A stretch of DNA of 64,000 bases. Source: Sarcophilus harrisii. Its lineage: Eukaryota > Chordata > Mammalia > Dasyuromorphia > Dasyuridae. The notes under the pieces are model-generated. The model did no database searches and was not told the DNA's origin. It was given only the letters and a program-made list of their open reading frames with translations. Within the stretch, counting starts at the first letter, position 1, and every line of letters begins with the position of its first letter. Made by a program: the position numbers and the translations under genes. This document shows positions 13,666 through 27,800 of the stretch, piece after piece. Location of the stretch: the NCBI RefSeq assembly GCF_902635505.1, contig NC_045430.1, positions 30,833,564 through 30,897,563 of the forward strand, written 5' to 3'.

Positions 13666-16600
13666 CTGCATGCTCGCAAAAACAGTGAGCAATCAATAAA
13701 CACAAATGCAGGAAGATTGTTCTTTTGATTTACCTCGAATGGACCTCACAAACCTACCTGTTGCTTTGTTCATGTAGCTTTTAGGTACCTTCACTTTCCT
13801 ACTTTGATAAGGTATCAAAGAAGGAATTTAGTAGAAAAAAGCACATTTTGTAATCATTCTTGATATCAATTTGTTCCAGCATCTATTTTATTCACAGATT
13901 TCACAGCATTAAAATAGAATGTTTGCTTGTAACTTACCCTCTTGAGATTCCCTTTTCGTCAAACTTTCCCAAAGAATAGTAATTTCTCTGGTGCTTTAGC
14001 ATTATTATTCTCTCTCCAGCTGCTAAACATATACCTCAATGGCAAGAAAAGTTTTAAAAACCAAAATATTCACAGCAACAACTTTTTGTAGAAGCAAATA
14101 AGCAGGAATAGAGTAGCTGCTCGTCAACTGAAGATTGGCTAAACAAATTGTGGTTTGTTAATGTAATGGAACACCATTGTGTATGTTTAGAAATATTAAA
14201 TGGGAGGATGAGAATATTTATATGAATTAATGCAAAATGAAATAAAGGTAACCAGGACATCAATATAAATTATTAAGGACAATAAAATAACTGCAACTGA
14301 ATACTATGAAATTATAATGTCCACGCTTGGTCCAGATATGAGGGTACCACCTCCTATTTTTGCAGGATGGAGGACTACTCAATATGGAACACTGCATATG
14401 ATATTGATGTAGTGATTAGGGATCTTTCACTAGAAGGGTGAGGAGAGAGATCTTGCAAAAAGAGGCTGATTTGAAAGTAAACGATGACAAATTTTAAAAA
14501 AGGAAGCTTTCTCCCAATTGTTCCTGGCTTGTAAATCTATGTAAGGCTTGTGAGGCTATGTAACTTACAAATAAGTGTAATATGGTTACTTCCCACTAAC
14601 TGAAGTAGCAATATATATGCATGCAACTGAGGTCACAATATGTGAGTACTGGCATTGAAGCAGGAACAGATGCCCTTTTCAGTGTCTCTCAAGTAGTTTA
14701 TGTATTGTCTTCCTGAATTTATCTAATTTTGAAATTAATTATTTCAGGATAAGTTTTTTAAGGCTGTTAAAATATTTTTTAAGTTAATAAAAATAAATGT
14801 GGGCTTGTTTTAAAAAACATTCTCTATTTTCTAAATGTCAATCCATAACACTTCCACATTCTAACTCTTAGGAATTGGAATTTTCGAGGTGGTCTAGTAA
14901 GTACAGTCCCAACATGAATTGTGAACCCTCTTTACCATATTCCTGCCTGGCTCATCTACCATCTTATGATTTTTTTAGATGGGGCAGCAAATAGCTGTTT
15001 TCTGCTTTTTTGCTCTTCCTCAGCCTGCCCAGAAGCCATATGAGCACTAGAAGGCCTTATAAAACAATGACTATGTGAGCACATCTGTCTACGTTTCTGT
15101 CAATTTCCCTTTTTTATTCTGCTATCTGGAAAGGACATCAACCTTTCTTTCCTCAGTTACATTTTACATGGTGGTGGGTTGGTGACTAGATCTTTTCAAT
15201 GATTTGTAGGTCTGCAATTAAAAAAATTTTAATTAAATTTCTTTAGAATCTAGATTTTTTTTTTTGGGGGGGGGATCCTTAGTGCTTGGCTCATGATAAG
15301 CACTTAAATTGATTCACTCTTGAACATTTCGACTGATGGGAAACTTTCTAATGACTAAGAGAACTCATCTAACTTTTGGAGTAGCTGTAAGCCCGTTTTC
15401 TTATCTCATTAGCACTTTTGATAAATTTGCAAACTTTTGCAAACGATTTGTTTTGCTCCTTGACACCCATATCTTATATTATATGCTATTTTTTCCCATA
15501 TGCTACCTATAGACACTGATGTAACTGTTCCAAAATAAAAGATCATACTTACAGCAATAGAATAACATACATTCATGGGACCTTAATTTCTTTCTCAGCA
15601 AAAAACAAGTGGATATAGAATGAATCTGAATTTAAATTTTTAGAGTAAACTGAACATACTATAAATTCCATAAAGGTTAATATTGATCATACTCCAGTTA
15701 AATATTTTGATAAACTTACCTCGTTAAAATTTGGGTAAAAGCTAAATATTCCTCGGAAAAAGTGATCATTTCTTTCCCAGGAATTTTATTTCCCTCATCT
15801 TTACCACGATGGTGTCTCTCCCTTGAAGCACCATCTTGTCTTCTCAATGTTTCCATTTTCTTCTGTTGATGCTTTTGCTTTTTCTCTTCCGCCTAAAAGG
15901 AAAGGTTAGTATCATTGTCACTTTACTGATATATGTCTCTCTCTATATAAATGTGTGCATACTACACACACTTTTATACACATATATTGATAATGCTTAC
16001 TTAGGTACAAATACTAGACACTTGTGATTTAACTAGTACAAGGAGCCCTCTGAAGAGAAAATTCCCTCTACCAATTCTACCAATGTTTAGCACAATGAGA
16101 TGTTAAATGACTTGCATATATATGTCAGAGGTTGGACTTGAACTAGATCTTCTTGGCTCACTATCAAATATGCCATGCTGCCTTTAATTTGTCTACTTTT
16201 ATTTTGAAATATACATAATCCTCAATATATATTATCTTCATTTTTTTATTTTGGATATAAAAATGGTCATAGTTTTATAAATTTTGTTTGAAAGCAGAAA
16301 ACTTGACTGAAATTTCAAAATGATAGCTCAATTATTATCTCATTTTGTTTTTTCATCCTATTTTCATGTTGTTCTCTCATTTCTCTCCTTTAATAAGCAG
16401 AGAGGGACAAAGAAATACAACATCTGACTTATTTCTGGGCTTTTCCACCATTTCTTCATACTGACCAAATAAATCAAGCTTATTTCCCACCACATGATGG
16501 TTCCCCATCCCATTTCTCATTTCTCATTCCTTACTGTCAAGTTCAAAAAGTAAAACAAAAAACAAAAGCAAAAAAAAAAAAAAAACCAAAAAACCTTTGA

Positions 16601-19600
16601 AGTTAGTCACTGAAATATTGGATTAACAACACAGGAAATTGAAGTAGAATGAAATTTAGGCACCATGACTGCTATGTTATGGAAAATCAGTGCCATTATT
16701 CCCTGTGCAAGTTTACAGAAGCACAATCTTTTTAGGAAAAAAAAGTTAGGAAAAATATCATTTTAATGCTATCTAATGCTATCATTTTGTAGATGAGAAA
16801 CCTGAAGCACAGGTGCATTAAGTAACGTGGTCAAAATTATATTAATAAACTAGTAACAGAATCCAGCACACTGGGTGAAGGTCCCCACATTTGATTCAGA
16901 ATGAAGTTGCATTATTTAGTACTTTTTGGTAACATGGCTAATAAGTGTTACGAGCAGCAGTTGAATCTAAGTCTTAACTGAAGGATTTCGGCTCTCATTT
17001 TACTATTTTCTCTTATGTCATCAGTTATTGTGAAAGGATAATTAGAAGATAGACAGGTAAAGGTACAGATGAACCAAGGCCATGTAACCTAACTTCCCTG
17101 AGGCTAACTTTTCCTCATTCATATGATAAGGGGGTTTGACTTGATTACTTTCAATGCTCCTTCCAACAAAAAAATAAAATTCAATGAACAAACCATCCTA
17201 GTTTGATAGTATCTGAAGTCAATTGCTTATGCAAACATTTCACAAGTCAGCATTATGCCATATTTTTCCATCTTTTCTGCCATTTTATATTATTTCTAAG
17301 GGCTAAAATGACATATCTATAGCAAATAAAAATGTGTTTTGAAAAAACAACTAAATGCAAGAAGAGGAGCATTGAACTTGAAGTCAGAGGATCTAGGTCT
17401 AAGTCTCAATTCTGTAATTTATTATTTGTGGAATAAATACTGCATTAATGCCATTTTGAAAAATGTTAAATGATTAATTAGCAAAATTGTGTTTCATTTT
17501 GTTTTGAAAAGCAAAAAAAGTAATGATTTTAGTAAAATCAGTAAAGATGACTTATCAGATCAACATAAAAGTATTAGTTTAATCAGATGCATTTGTTAGA
17601 ATTTCCCCAAAGTTGGCTTATGTTTTTAGTATTTTAAGTCACAACACCTTACATTTGACTAAGAAAATAAAAATGTCTATAGAAAGCAAAATTCTTTCAA
17701 ATGTCAAATATTTCAAGGATTTGCATTAAAAGAGAATCTGAGTTCAGATTTGTTTCGATTCTGTGTCCTAATTATCTTTAGGCTTATCCTTGTTCTTTTG
17801 GGTACCTAGTCCAATTTGTGTGTCTGATTTAAAAAGTTTCTTGTCAACATGCCAAATACTTTGGAAATTGATGGGAGTAATTTAGATGACCAAAATAAAA
17901 ACTATAAAAAAGGCTTTCTGGATATTTTCCTTAATGCAACTTTCAGTATACATTGTACAAAGAGCAAGCATTTAAATATAGCATTTTCATCATGTGAAAT
18001 CACTTCCACAGGATGATTGATTTAGAGGAAAAATAGATATAATATAGAGTGCCAGACTCTACCTCTTTTTGTGGTTGTATTTTTTCTTTCTCCCAAGTCC
18101 GGGCCTTTGATTGCAACATTCTTAACTCATTTCTGTATCTTTGTATATCTTGCCCAAGTTCTTCATCCAGGTACATTCTGGAGACTTCGTCCCAATATGA
18201 AAGGGAGTCCATCTCATCACTTAGCTCATATGTACAGTTGTAGTCATTGTAATAATTGTTCTCGTCTAAGGGTTCTAGATGTTTAGTTTTCTTTTTACAT
18301 TTTCTGGGAGAAATAACTTCAGGTTTTTCTTCTTGGATAATTGATTTCATATTATCAGACTGAATAAGCTGACCACCCAAATGGCTTCCTGGACAATTTG
18401 ATTGAAACAAATTTCCTGAATTTGGTTCCACACTTGAGATGTTTCTGTGCTGACTATATGTCATTTCTGTGCCAAATGGTCTATCTTCCTTAATTCCATT
18501 TATGTCTATTTTTGAGTCAACTTTTATTATATTTTTTGCAACATAAGTAACATTCTTTTCATTTACTTTGGAAGTATATTCAGTCTTTGGTTTACTGTCA
18601 TTCTTAAATTGTGAGGTGCTCTTTTTTGAGCGCATATTATTAGAAAGCTGTCCAGGAATTGATTGAAAATCTTTTACCCTGTAAGGGCTTTTCTTTTTCT
18701 TCTTTTTCAGAGGATCACTCATATATGTCAAAGTATCAGATGATGATGTTTCTGATAATTCTTCTTCTTTCTTCTTTTCCAGAGGATTATTCATATATAT
18801 CAAAGTAGCAGATGATGATGATGTTTCTGATAATTCTTCTTCTGATTTATTTTCAAAATCATCTTTTTGTAGTTTCTCTTTAGGCCGATCAGCAATATTG
18901 TCTTTTTCACAAGTTTCCCCATATATGTCAGTTTGATTCATTCTAAATTTACTTTTGACTATTTTTTCTTTTTTAACACATATTTTTTCGCAACTTTCTT
19001 TCCAATTTCTTTGTGGACCTAAAGGCACGTCATCACCATGAAATTTTATATTCGATTCTAGTCCTTGAGAAATTCTTTTCTGGTTCAAAAATGGAGCACA
19101 ACGAGACTTAATTTGATTCTTAGGTATTGTTTGTTCTGTTATACTGGTTGTTTGTAAAGTAACTTTACCCTTGAGTAATGAAATAAGGACAAAGAACAGT
19201 TAAAAAATAAACCAACAATAGTTAAATTTAATCTTTTAAATTTAGGGTTTTATCTAGTCCCAAATTATTGTGTTTCAAAGGAATGTTAAGAAATATTTAA
19301 ATTTTCCCTAAGTGAAAGAAAAAATGAAATTGAAAAATAAATTTTATCCAGGATATTATGTATTAGGTAAATTATTGTGCTTGAGCCATATTATATTTTT
19401 AACAAAACAGGAAAATTTCCATTTCATACCTTAGTCTTTTTTTTCCTGCTCTAAAAGCACAATGAATTTAAAAAAAAATAGTCTAAAAAAGAATTTTATT
19501 TTTAATTGGTAATTTTATATGGTCAAAATTATAATAGAGATATGTTCTGCTAATCAAATCAAATCAAATATAAAGTTGGGATTGGACAAAAAATTAAACT

Positions 19601-22600
19601 CACTACTCTTTTAAACTGGTAAGGCTTGTTACTCTATTGCTCACTTTTAAATTTCTCTAAATTAAAGGTCAATTCCAAGTGTAAAAATAGTAACTCATAA
19701 TAGTAATTATGACAAGTTTGCAGGAAACTAAAATGTGATTTAAAACAATTGTATTTTCAAAAAAATTATGAGTTTGGTTGAATCTAAACAACCTGTTTTA
19801 CAAATTAGAGGGTAGGAATGAGCAAGAGAAGGCAAATTATTTTTGTATACCATTCAGAACAAGAAATAAATGATTACAACATATAATTAAGCACATTAAC
19901 AGAATTATTGGGTATCACAGAGTAGGAAGTGATAATTATTAATAAATAAATAATTCAGATAATTAAGGAATTCTTGATTTCCTGACCCAGGACAATCCTT
20001 CAAATGTTCAGATGAGTTGGGATTATAGTTTCATAATTACATAGAGAAAACCACAATATTGATGCCTACCTACAAGTATTTTGATTACAGAATCACATTC
20101 TGTCATTTACAAATGACCACAATCAACTTTTTTTTCCTTGTTCAGTCATCTCTGACTTTTCATGACTCTATTTGAGGTTTCTTGGCAAAGATAATGGAAT
20201 GATTTGCCATTTCCTCCTCTTTACTTATAAGAAAACTGGGGCAAAAAGTAAATTGACCAGAGTTATATAAGTAATAATTACGTGAAGCCATATTTGAACT
20301 CATGAAGAGGAGTCTTCCTGAAACTCTATCCATTATGCCACTTACTGTTCATACTAAAATGAAGTACTTTAAATTTCCTTGAATATCATTTTCCCCAAAC
20401 TGGACATTTAAAGTCATGAGATTGGCATTTAAATGAGATGGCAACATTTTATTTGCCTGATTTTCACTATATTCTAAATATATAGCTCTAACAAGAAAAT
20501 GAATGCATTATCCATGTGGACAGGAATCTTATCTACAATAACCCTAACAAGTTGTTGGTGAGCTTCCAACTATAGACATTCATTGTTCGAGTCCATATTG
20601 ACTTCTAAAGCAGTCATGTTCTTTATTGCTCTATTCATGATAGAGAGTCTGTTATTTTCTTTAATGAACACAGAGGAAGTAATAGAATCTTTTCATGTAA
20701 AAGTAAGGGCTCAATTTAATTCAGTGACTTGATGACTGTGGTACTATTTGGGCAGTATTCAGATTAAAGTTCTATAATCAATTAATGAGGATAAGTTATA
20801 TGGTATATAATTTTTGATTTTTAAGAAATTACATTGGAATGGTCATTTTAAATCTCGTTTCTAGGGCAGAGATATAACAGTTCAAAGTTCAAAAAATGGA
20901 AATGTGTCAGCCAGAAAAGATATAGGATTGAAGACCCCGGCTATGAACTGGAATCTAGTTGTAGAAAGATGCTGTGGGAAGGTGAGGCTATGTGACGTGA
21001 TTTGTTTTTCAAGCCTCTCTTGCTCCTTGATTGTGTGGGTTGTGCCACACGATAGAAAGAATCTTGAGATCAGATTTTACTTATAGAAAGCATCAGAAAC
21101 ATGGGCTTTAGGACTCTTCTAGTTTCTGTTAAGGAAGATATTACTGGGAGCCTCTAGAGCATGACACATCCTGAGACCATCCCCACTGAGATGATATTAT
21201 ATGATTAACGTTATCACCACAAGCCCCTGAAGCTAATTTGCCCATTAAACTGAAGAATCATTGTCTGAATTTTGAGTAATTACAGTATACTAGGGAGTTG
21301 CCACGGGATTAGAAAAAGTGAATGTTATGAAATTCTAGCCTGAGTTATATTTCCTGCAAATCACCCATAAAAGGATCTAATTGGGGGGTAATTAAGAACT
21401 GATATGTGTTCTTTAGAACAAATTATACTAGATAACCTCTTAAGTTTCCCTTTTTTTAAAAAAAATATTGTCATCACTCCAGAGAACAGAAGACTAGATT
21501 CAAGCAATGTCAAAAACCCAGTGTGCCTGGATTTCAATAAGTATTTGAAAAACTTTCTTAAAAGACCTTTATGGATTAGGAGAAAAATGTGGACATTTTA
21601 AAAAATTTGGTAGTTTAGGAGCAGTTTCATTGGGTAAATCTAAAGAACACTGATTCCCCCTGGAGGGCAATTGGTAGCTTTATCCTCAATACTTGTTCTG
21701 TGCAACATTTTACAATGATAGACAGGAGTGTAAAGTCAGATGATTTCCATGTCTTCTGATAAAAGAAGTTCAGAAATATGGATTGTATGACAATCAATCT
21801 CTTTGGTAACTGTGATGGCTGAGTTAAACGGATTAGCTCTCTGCTTTATGTTGGAAATAATGGCATAAAGTGTGAAGATTAGAAAATGGCAATGAGTATA
21901 ATAATGTTGATACTTTTATTGATACTTGTATGTCATTATCTGATGTATACTGAAAACTTTGTATGGATATATCTTGTTATTTAATTAATTTGTTTCACAG
22001 CCTATTCTGCCAATTCTTGAAATGAAAGGATCTTTCATGAAACAAGAAGTAGAGAAAGGAGTTAAGGAAAAACCAAAATTGGTTTTAAAAACCAAAGTTT
22101 TATGATTCCATAATTTAGGAAGAAAAGTCATATCTGTTCAGGACTCTTCCTTCCTCATCTTTCTTTATTTTAAATTTGAAGATCCAAATAGGCTAATAGG
22201 TCCATGAGTCAGTTCTCATACGCGGTGTCCAAAACTAACCACAAAATTCAAATTTTGTCTGATGAAAGCAGAGGTCAACCAGACTAACAATTCCCTTCTA
22301 ATGGACTTTACACATCTTTTAATTAAAGAATAAACTTCACTGTCTTTTATGGAAGCTATAGGGACTGATATTGAGAATATAATTCTTACCAACATTTATA
22401 TATCTATACTTATTATATTTTGTGGTTTTGCTCATTTTTGTCATTTTGTTCATAAAGATAACATGAGGAAATTTGTCAAGTATTTTGCTGAAATTTATGT
22501 ATATTTTATAATAAAAGTAATCCCTTTTTCAGTCCTTCTAGTAACCCTGTCAAGATGTGAAGATAGTGCGCTATGATCTATTTTGAATAATTCCCAATGA

Positions 22601-24779
22601 AATACTGAGAATGGAATGAGAAGCACCAGTGAGATTTTCATAGTGAGGCACAGGATCTGAAGTATGAGAAAAAGTCTAGGTGATTTAGCAGTTAAGATAC
22701 CATTGGTAATCTGGTTTGTTAAGCCCCAAGCCAGAAAAATTTTTGAGGAGTGACTATAAATGACTCTAGTAATTAGACAGGAAAAAAAGGAGCAGATATT
22801 TGACAATTACTTGGAAATGCCATGATTCAACTTTAATCTATAGTCATGTAAGCCTCCCAACCCTTTGCAACTTCCTTATTTCTATTCATAACATCTATAT
22901 TTTCCTAGGTCCTTAGCTTTAAAAAACTTGAGTTATCTCTTTGCTTGATATAATCAATTAATTGCTACATACTCTTGAATCTTTCTCTAAAATAAAAAAG
23001 TCATTGTTTAACATTTCCTATTTCCACAACCACTCTAGTTTATTTTATCACCTTATATTGTATTGAAACATCTTATTTTGCCTATAATTACAATAATCTT
23101 TTACAATTAATCTTTTAGACTGATCTCAAAATTCTTTCCTAAAATATGTTTCAAACTGTTATTATACTGCATAACAAACAAGAGTGACTCCTCCCTCTAT
23201 CTCTTTTGTAGAAAATAATTTGTGTTCCTGTTATATAGACCACCATTACAGCTAAATGTCCAAATTTACCTCCCTTGAAAGCATCCTTAGTTTCTTCTGC
23301 CTATCCTCTTCTCTCCTGGAAGGTTTTTCTCCTTCCTTTTTGCCAATCAAAATTCTACCCTATTACTTAGCCCTAATTATTACCTCTTTCATGAATTCTT
23401 TTTTGAATAAACACAACAAATTTAGCCATTTTCCTTTGTATTGGATTCAAGAGCAGTGTATTCAACTCATACACACACAGATACACGCAAAATATAGCTG
23501 TATGTATTATGTACACAATGAGATAACAGTGTTTTTCCTAGGAGGTCTTCTGAGAAAGACCTACAAATATTTGTTACTGAATCATAATAATAATATGTGG
23601 TGGCTTCCAAAAGGGCAAAAGTAGGATACCATTCTTACTGAGATATGACAAGCTTCTATCCTATCTTGGTAAAACCACATCTGTAGTATTATGCTTAGAT
23701 AGGACAATGGAAATGTGCAATTCAGAAGAGCTCAAAAAAAAACCTTAGAAGTCATCCATGATTCATATCACAAGAAGGACTGCTAAGAAACTGGGGGTGT
23801 CTTGTTTATAAGAAAGACCACTCAAGGGATTTCAGGATAATCAACTAAGTAGGAGCTTAGAGTGTAGGAGAAGAGCTTGATTTGTTCAAGTTGACCTATT
23901 AAGTCAGAACCATTACCCCCGGATGCCATTGTAGAATGGTAAATCATAGCTTAAGATAGGAAAACATATTCAACAATTGGAACTGTTCAAACATACAGTT
24001 GGTTCATTCACTTGGATAGTAATTTTTTAGTTATATAAAGTTTTCAACTGGTTTTGGGGGATACTGCTGATAGGATTCATTATTTGGGTTAAAATAAATT
24101 AGTTTAATATTATCATCATTGCTAACATTTTATTATGGCACATTTTAATGCCACACATTAACATTTAATATTCATGGATATTTTTCTAAAATGACATACA
24201 TCTCCAGATATCGACATTTCTGGTTATTGTATTGCAATGCTAACAATTTTAGCTTTTCTATGAAAAAGAGATCAGGACAAAGATATTCTATTCTTTCATA
24301 TGAATCTAGATTCATGGTAATTCTGTTATCACAATTATTTTGCCTAATAAGGGGGAAAATAATCAAATAACCAAGTAATTTAAGTGGGTTTCCTTATCAT
24401 GCTAGAAATGTGTAAAAATGTCAGCAAGGGACTCCTTTTTACTCTCTTTACAAAGCTAGGGTTGAGTTTTGCTGTGAGTCTTGTAGTTCCAAAGATAATT
24501 TCAACTCCTTAAATAAAACAAAAATGCATTTGAAAGTACTTTAAGTTTTGAAAAATACTTCCACTAAAATTGGCATGAAAGGTACTTTTTGAAAGGAAAT
24601 ATTAGAAAAAATTTTAGAATTATTTTTTCATACCTGGTCCTGGTTAAAACGTTCTTGGCTTGGGCCCAATGATGTTTTAAATTCCATTTCTCGATTCAGG
24701 TCTATAGTGATATTTAAATGAAAATTTTATTTATTTAGAATTAATATTCTTATATGAATGAGATCTCTTCCCAATTGTG

Positions 24780-24816
<37 letters not shown>

Positions 24817-27800
24817 CATTACTAATCTTATTAATTATGCATTTAGTTGGTTCTTTTGTAATGTCCTTCAACTACTACATTTTATATTTCTTATGAGATG
24901 CTCATTTCACAAGAGCAAAGCACAGTTATATATATACTCAATCTAGCTGACACTGTTACTTTTGAAAAATAAAGGTAAAGGGGGCAGTTAGTTAGATGAT
25001 GTAGTAGATAGAGTGGATAGCCCTGAAATAGGAATTCAAAGTGGGCCTCAGACACTTAACACCTACTGATATGGGAAAGCCACTTAAATCCAATTGCCTC
25101 AAATAATAAATAAAGTAAATAAAGGTAAACTGAGAGAAATATAACTGTCCTTGTTCAAATTAGTGAGGCTAACAAGTAAGCAATAAATTGAATCAATGTA
25201 CTGTCTCAATAACCAAAGCATAAGAGATACAGATTACTGACTTTAATATAGTTTTGGGCAATAGAAGAGAAGAAAAGAGTTGGGGAGGTGGGGAAAACAA
25301 TGAGATAGCTTAGAGAGTGGACAGCATCATGGGGACAACATAATTGATTGATAATTGAGAATGAAGGGTTAGCAACAATAACTTTCTTCTCTTTTCTGAC
25401 TAAGAAATGTCCATTCACTGTTTGAGTCGATTTGAAAAGTTACAAATAGCTGACTGGAATTCTTTTGATAAAAAGCCAGATCTCCTGCAAGGATAGTTTT
25501 GTGGTATGAAGATGCTAGACCACATGCATCCTTCAAGTGTAACAGATTTCCTTACACAAGAAAAGAAATGTAATTAAAAAGAGAACTGGATTTCTAAATT
25601 TATGTCCGTATAAGGCAGATGAAATTTTGAAATAAGTTCAGAGACAAAGAATCATGGTAAGTTAGGAAGAGAGGACAAAAACAATTTTTTAAACAACTCA
25701 ATCTGATTATTTCAAAACACAGAAAAAACCAAAATATAACTCTTAATAGTGAAACCATTGGCTAGGACTGTCTCTAAGACATAGGGAAATATAGTAAATG
25801 AGAACTGATTCGTTCAGTAACTATTTTATTCTGATTAAATCAAGAAAACATGTAACCAAGATACATCAACAATACTCTAGCGGTTAATTTGAAATTCACT
25901 TTGAAAATTAGTTATCTGAGAGGAAAATATGGAGAGAAATGCAGTGGTGAAATTTTAGTTTGGTTGAAATAAAACCTTCATAAACATTTAAACCAGAACA
26001 TGATTTAGTTATGGAATTCATGAATTATCAAATGATAGGATTAAAAAAAAAAACATTGGTTAATAGGGTAATTCCATCTCATTCAAATCAATGTCATGGA
26101 AACAATTACTGGGAAGCAACACCTAACCAGGTAATTTAATACATGGGGAAAGTTAAATTGATTCTATTTAGCTTTTGTGGAAGTGAGTGTATAAATAACT
26201 GAAAATAACAAAAAGGAAAATCCTTCATATATGGATTTTCTATGTGAATATAAAGCTCAAAGGTTTTAAGATTTGAAACTCTAAAAACAAAGAAGAAGAA
26301 ATAGGAAATTACAGTTAATTACACACAGAAGACAATGTTAGAGGAGGAAATTGAAAGACACCTGTTCAAAAGACACTTCCTAGATTGTAGGCTGCTGAGA
26401 GAATTAACCAAAGGCATTGAATTTTATTACCACATGACTTTACCATTTACTTTGCTTATCTCTACCAATAAAATGTGGAATGGAACAATTTGAGCAAATA
26501 ACCTAGTTAGAGAAAATGCAGAATATTAAATGACTCTACTTTTCTTACCTTCTTCCTGTTTTTCTTTTCTTATTGGTGGTTTACAGTGCTCCTGGGGCAC
26601 TGGTTTTTCTACTCGAACTTTAGAGCTAGTGTCAGACCCACTTCCAGAAGCAGCTACTTCAGCCTTTTTAGATAGAAACTCTGTGCATGCTAACTGATTT
26701 TTACTCTGTGAGAGTGATTTGCAAGCATGAGTTCTCTGCAACTTCAAATGCATGGAACTTTTGTGCCTGTCATTTATCTCATAAGTATCTGTAGAATCCC
26801 ATGTCGAAGTATCTGAAAGGAAAATATTAATATATTAAATATCAAATAGTACATCAGTTTTATCCATCTGATATCTTATTTAAATTTTTCCTAGGATGTC
26901 ACTCAAATCACCACCTATACCTTTGATTTCATTTTGGTTACGTTTCATATTTTATCTTTCATGACAAAAAACATGACAAAAAACTCCCAAAAAACTCTTT
27001 GCCTTCAGTATTCAGCCTATCCACTTTTTCTTGGATCATCAGCTCTAACTCTGTTACCTAATTCTATCTCCATGTGAGGTTCCAAGGAAGGTATTAGCTT
27101 AATAGGGAAAGTTTTTTTGGAAAACACCTATTAAACTTAAAATATATATTTGAAATTCAAATTATTCAGGATACTGAAATAGAATCTCAACCTATGATTT
27201 TTTAACCTGTGACTTATTTACAGAGAACTCTCAGTTGAGGAAAACATTGGCTAGTACCTTCTTTGCAATTTACATTTTTTGAGTTGCCTAGGTAGGGCTT
27301 TTTTTTTGCTTTGAAGCCAGCTTCCCATCTACTGTGTTGAAATATTTTCTACAGAATATGATTATAATGAGCACTTTTTCAGTGAATATTTTTTGAAAAA
27401 AAAAAGTGCCATTTTTTTGAAGCATGAGGGCAACATTTTTTTTTCACATATGAACTTACCTTAAGTATACCTTTTTTTTTAAAGAATAATCTAATTTCTT
27501 GAAGATTAGGTTTTAAACTTTCAGTCTGCATCACAAATTTAGCAAACAAATGACAATTCATAAGTATTCCCTTTTAAAATACGACAAGACTACATATATG
27601 CTAGTTTAAAAATGCAAGTAAAGGACAATGATGTTTGAAAGGGATAATATACAAGAATATGCAATAAATATTTAATGTTAATTAAATTGAATTAATTGAT
27701 TAATTAATTGAATAATGGCATTTCCAAGTAATTGTCAAATGTCTGTTCCTTTTTTCCCTGTCTAATTACTGGAGTCATTTATAGTCACTCCTCAAACCCT

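Larger units (their letters stand above)
12927..15719 (-). other. Intron with microsatellites and an L1 fragment
   Basis: Holds an AT microsatellite, a TG/GA microsatellite, a possible relic exon (13938-13993, not in the chain) and an L1 3' fragment. The rest is AT-rich with no coding evidence. Confidence 0.55.
15893..18062 (-). other. Intron with MIR relics
   Basis: Old SINE pieces lie near 16075-16190, 16775-16870 and 17055-17175. A poly-A-rich patch sits near 16550-16590. No exon is visible. Confidence 0.55.
19170..24633 (-). other. Long intron (5.5 kb)
   Basis: Holds the SINE at 20125-20345, one arm of an inverted repeat (22340-22825) and the left edge of a long duplicated unit (from 22830). 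No exon was found; open frames at 20904-24366 lack splice or homology support. Confidence 0.55.

Noticed and set aside
22340-22825. The inverted pair as ends of a DNA transposon.
   Set aside because: Arms are too long and unequal, with no target duplication or transposase between them; separate LINE-like copies or a local inversion fit better.
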